DNA from: Streptomyces smyrnaeus
GTDB taxonomy: Bacteria > Actinomycetota > Actinomycetes > Streptomycetales > Streptomycetaceae
Assembly (NCBI RefSeq): GCF_017676345.1
Contig: NZ_JAFFZM010000009.1
Location: 62,001-126,000, forward strand
Reading direction: 5' to 3'
DNA length: 64,000 nt
Made by a program: the position numbers and the translations under genes. The notes under the pieces are model-generated. The model was not told where the DNA came from and made no database searches. It saw only the letters and a list, made by a program, of their open reading frames with translations. Below, piece by piece: positions 61,465 through 64,000 of the stretch; within the stretch, counting starts at the first letter, position 1; each line of letters starts with the position of its first letter.

Positions 61465-62651
61465 TGACGACCTCCGCCAGGGGAGCGACCGGAACCACGG
61501 CGAATCCCGCCCTTCTCGTCCTGGAGGACGGCCGTACCTTCCGCGGACGTGCCTACGGGGCCGTGGGGGAGACGTTCGGGGAAGCCGTGTTCTCCACCGG
61601 CATGACCGGATACCAGGAGACCCTGACCGACCCCTCCTACCACCGCCAGGTCGTCGTCATGACGGCCCCGCACGTCGGCAACACCGGCGTCAACGACGAG
61701 GACCCCGAGTCCGCCCGGATCTGGGTGGCCGGCTACGTCGTGCGCGACCCGGCGCGCACCCCCTCCAACTGGCGCGCCACCCGCTCCCTCGACCAGGAGC
61801 TGCGCGACCAGGGCGTGGTGGGCATCAGCGGCGTGGACACCCGCGCCCTGACCCGGCACCTGCGCGAGCGCGGGGCCATGCGTGTCGGCATCTTCTCCGG
61901 CGACGCCTGCGCGGCCGGGGAGGAGCAGCTGCTGGCCCGGGTGCGCGAGGCCCCGGCCATGAAGGGCGCCGACCTCGCCGGCGAGGTCGCCACGCAGCAG
62001 GCCTACGTCGTCCCGGCGATCGGAGAGAAGCGGTTCACCGTCGCCGCCGTCGATCTCGGCATCAAGGGCATGACCCCGCACCGGATGGCCGAGCGCGGCA
62101 TAGAGGTGCACGTCCTGCCCGCCACGGCGAGCGTCGAGGACATCTACGCGGTGCGGCCCGACGGGGTCTTCTTCTCCAACGGCCCGGGCGACCCGGCCGC
62201 CGCCGAGCACCCTGTCGCCCTGATGCGGGGCGTGCTGGAGCGCGGCACCCCGCTGTTCGGGATCTGCTTCGGCAACCAGATCCTCGGCCGCTCCCTCGGG
62301 TTCGGCACCTTCAAGCTCAAGTACGGTCACCGCGGCATCAACCAGCCCGTCCAGGACCGTACGACCGGCAAGGTCGAGGTCACCGCGCACAACCACGGCT
62401 TCGCCGTGGACGCGCCGCTCGACCGCGTCAGCGATACCCCCTTCGGCCGCGCCGAGGTCTCGCACGTCTGTCTCAACGACGGCGTGGTCGAGGGGCTGCG
62501 GCTCCTGGACAAGCCCGCCTTCAGCGTCCAGTACCACCCCGAGGCGGCAGCCGGACCGCACGACGCCGCCTACCTGTTCGACCGGTTCGTCGCGCTCATG
62601 CGGGACAACCCCCAGCACAGCGCCAAGCTCATGGAGGACCAGCGTGCCTAA
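61461..62651 (+). CDS. carA: Carbamoyl-phosphate synthase small (glutaminase) subunit
   Basis: A 396-aa subunit that releases ammonia from glutamine for the large subunit. N-terminal domain (about 15-195) with GMTGYQETLTDPSY and NTGVNDEDPES; C-terminal class I glutaminase with nucleophile Cys in GICFGNQILG and His/Glu in QYHPEAAAGP. ATG at 61461 (a second ATG follows) with AAGGAAGG upstream, overlapping the previous stop. The carB GTG starts 8 bp before its stop, so the two subunits are coupled. Confidence 0.97.
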   Translation: MMTTSARGATGTTANPALLVLEDGRTFRGRAYGAVGETFGEAVFSTGMTGYQETLTDPSYHRQVVVMTAPHVGNTGVNDEDPESARIWVAGYVVRDPARTPSNWRATRSLDQELRDQGVVGISGVDTRALTRHLRERGAMRVGIFSGDACAAGEEQLLARVREAPAMKGADLAGEVATQQAYVVPAIGEKRFTVAAVDLGIKGMTPHRMAERGIEVHVLPATASVEDIYAVRPDGVFFSNGPGDPAAAEHPVALMRGVLERGTPLFGICFGNQILGRSLGFGTFKLKYGHRGINQPVQDRTTGKVEVTAHNHGFAVDAPLDRVSDTPFGRAEVSHVCLNDGVVEGLRLLDKPAFSVQYHPEAAAGPHDAAYLFDRFVALMRDNPQHSAKLMEDQRA

Positions 62652-64000
62652 GCGCACCGATATCCAGTCCGTCCTGGTCATCGGCTCAGGACCGATCGTC
62701 ATCGGGCAGGCCGCCGAGTTCGACTACTCCGGCACCCAGGCGTGCCGCGTGCTCAAGGCCGAGGGCCTGCGCGTGATCCTGGTCAACTCCAACCCGGCCA
62801 CGATCATGACCGACCCGGAGATCGCCGACGCCACGTACGTCGAGCCGATCACCCCCGACTTCGTCGAGAAGATCATCGCCAAGGAGCGCCCCGACGCGCT
62901 GCTGCCCACCCTCGGCGGCCAGACCGCGCTCAACACCGCGATCTCCCTGCACGAGGCCGGGACGCTGGACAAGTACGGCGTCGAGCTGATCGGCGCCAAC
63001 GTCGAGGCCATCAACAAGGGCGAGGACCGCGACCAGTTCAAGGAGGTCGTCGAAGCCGTCCGCGGCAAGATCGGCCACGGCGAGTCCGCCCGCTCCTACA
63101 TCTGCCACTCCATGGACGACGTACTGCGCGGCGTCGAGGAGCTCGGCGGCTACCCGGTCGTCGTCCGCCCCTCCTTCACCATGGGCGGCGCCGGCTCCGG
63201 CTTCGCCCACGACGAAGAGGAGTTGCGCCGTATCGCCGGGCAGGGGCTGACCCTCTCGCCGACCACCGAGGTGCTCCTGGAGGAGTCGATCCTCGGCTGG
63301 AAGGAGTACGAGCTGGAGCTGATGCGCGATCACCACGACAACGTGGTGGTCGTCTGCTCCATCGAGAACTTCGACCCGATGGGGGTGCACACCGGCGACT
63401 CGATCACCGTCGCGCCCGCCATGACGCTCACCGACCGTGAGTACCAGATCCTCCGTGACATCGGCATCGCCGTCATCCGTGAGGTCGGCGTCGACACCGG
63501 CGGCTGCAACATCCAGTTCGCCGTCAACCCGGCCGACGGCCGGATCGTCGTCATCGAGATGAACCCGCGGGTCTCCCGGTCCTCGGCGCTCGCCTCCAAG
63601 GCCACCGGCTTCCCCATCGCGAAGATCGCCGCCAAGCTCGCCGTGGGCTACACACTGGACGAGATCCCCAACGACATCACCGAGGAGACCCCGGCCTCCT
63701 TCGAGCCCACGCTCGACTACGTCGTCGTCAAGGCGCCCCGCTTCGCCTTCGAGAAGTTCCCGGCCGCCGACTCCCAGCTCACCACCACCATGAAGTCGGT
63801 CGGCGAGGCCATGGCCATCGGCCGCAACTTCACCGAGGCGCTGAACAAGGCGCTGCGCTCGCTGGAGAAGAAGGGCAGCCAGTTCGACTTCGCCACGCCC
63901 GTGGCCGAACTCGGCGACAAGGCCGAACTGCTCGCCCTGGCCGCCCGCCCCACCGACGGCCGGATCAACACCGTGATGGCCGCCATCCGGGCCGGCGCCA
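62644..64000 (+). CDS. carB: Carbamoyl-phosphate synthase large subunit (3' part outside window)
   Basis: First 452 codons of the ATP-grasp large subunit that makes carbamoyl phosphate for pyrimidines and arginine. Seen: VLVIGSGPIVIGQAAEFDYS, NSNPATIMTDPEIAD, RPSFTMGGAGSGFAH, and EMNPRVSRSSALASKATGFP, all in the first synthetase half. GTG at 62644 with GGAGG 7 nt upstream, overlapping carA by 8 bp. The frame stays open to base 64000. Confidence 0.97.
   Translation, partial: MPKRTDIQSVLVIGSGPIVIGQAAEFDYSGTQACRVLKAEGLRVILVNSNPATIMTDPEIADATYVEPITPDFVEKIIAKERPDALLPTLGGQTALNTAISLHEAGTLDKYGVELIGANVEAINKGEDRDQFKEVVEAVRGKIGHGESARSYICHSMDDVLRGVEELGGYPVVVRPSFTMGGAGSGFAHDEEELRRIAGQGLTLSPTTEVLLEESILGWKEYELELMRDHHDNVVVVCSIENFDPMGVHTGDSITVAPAMTLTDREYQILRDIGIAVIREVGVDTGGCNIQFAVNPADGRIVVIEMNPRVSRSSALASKATGFPIAKIAAKLAVGYTLDEIPNDITEETPASFEPTLDYVVVKAPRFAFEKFPAADSQLTTTMKSVGEAMAIGRNFTEALNKALRSLEKKGSQFDFATPVAELGDKAELLALAARPTDGRINTVMAAIRAGA

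Overview
The window is a very GC-rich actinobacterial chromosome segment, almost certainly from Streptomyces or a close relative. Evidence seen directly: many GTG and some TTG starts with good Shine-Dalgarno sequences; sporulation and development genes (ssgB, bldD); phosphatidylinositol mannoside (PIM) lipid genes; a bifunctional Rel; and a gene order that, from memory, matches a conserved core stretch of Streptomyces chromosomes (thrS to carB). It is mostly housekeeping sequence. I saw no prophage, insertion sequence, CRISPR array or secondary-metabolite cluster.

Layout. 1-3.2 kb: 5' part of a Hanks-type kinase, a 69-aa membrane protein, an APH-fold phosphotransferase and a His-rich zinc-ribbon protein. 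3.3-3.8 kb: five minus-strand tRNAs (three Val-GAC, Cys-GCA, Gly-GCC) with a terminator. 3.9-7.9 kb: PabB-like and PabC-like genes, GNAT, DsbA-like and a membrane protein. 8-12 kb: a 53-aa membrane protein, a CGNR regulator, ssgB, a PGPGW membrane protein, and two Val-CAC tRNAs flanking an SRPBCC gene. 12-19 kb: thrS, HIT protein, a large membrane protein and an EF-G-like GTPase. 19-25 kb: phospholipid/PIM synthesis (CDP-alcohol phosphatidyltransferase, acyltransferase, mannosyltransferase), a LemA-like protein, pdxS, pdxT and yebC. 25-35 kb: ruvCAB, yajC-secD-secF, apt and rel. 35-41 kb: DUF349 and cyclophilin on the minus strand; MBL hydrolase, hisS, VKOR and rarA on the plus strand. 41-47 kb: DUF2470 gene facing rpsD across an iron-box-like site, then DUF948, a short membrane protein, alaS and ruvX. 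47-54 kb: mltG, aroE, aroC, aroK, aroB. 54-57 kb: His/Pro-rich ATPase, M24-peptidase-like protein, efp, nusB. 57-64 kb: bldD divergent from pyrR, pyrB, pyrC, a PH-like protein, carA and the 5' part of carB.

Genes group by pathway: shikimate (aroE-C-K-B), de novo pyrimidine synthesis (pyrR to carB, with a PyrR-type RNA hairpin in the pyrR leader), Holliday-junction processing (ruvC-A-B), Sec accessory complex (YajC-SecD-SecF), PLP synthesis (pdxS-T) and PIM lipids. Many neighbours overlap by 1-8 bp, implying translational coupling. The points most worth a second look are: the M24-family protein next to efp, which has lost two metal-ligand aspartates; the 55-bp divergent DUF2470/rpsD gap holding an iron-box-like palindrome; the shared bldD/pyrR control region; a 70-nt-arm inverted repeat downstream of rarA that belongs to a repeat family present elsewhere in the window; and tandem TGEY repeats in the cytoplasmic part of MltG.
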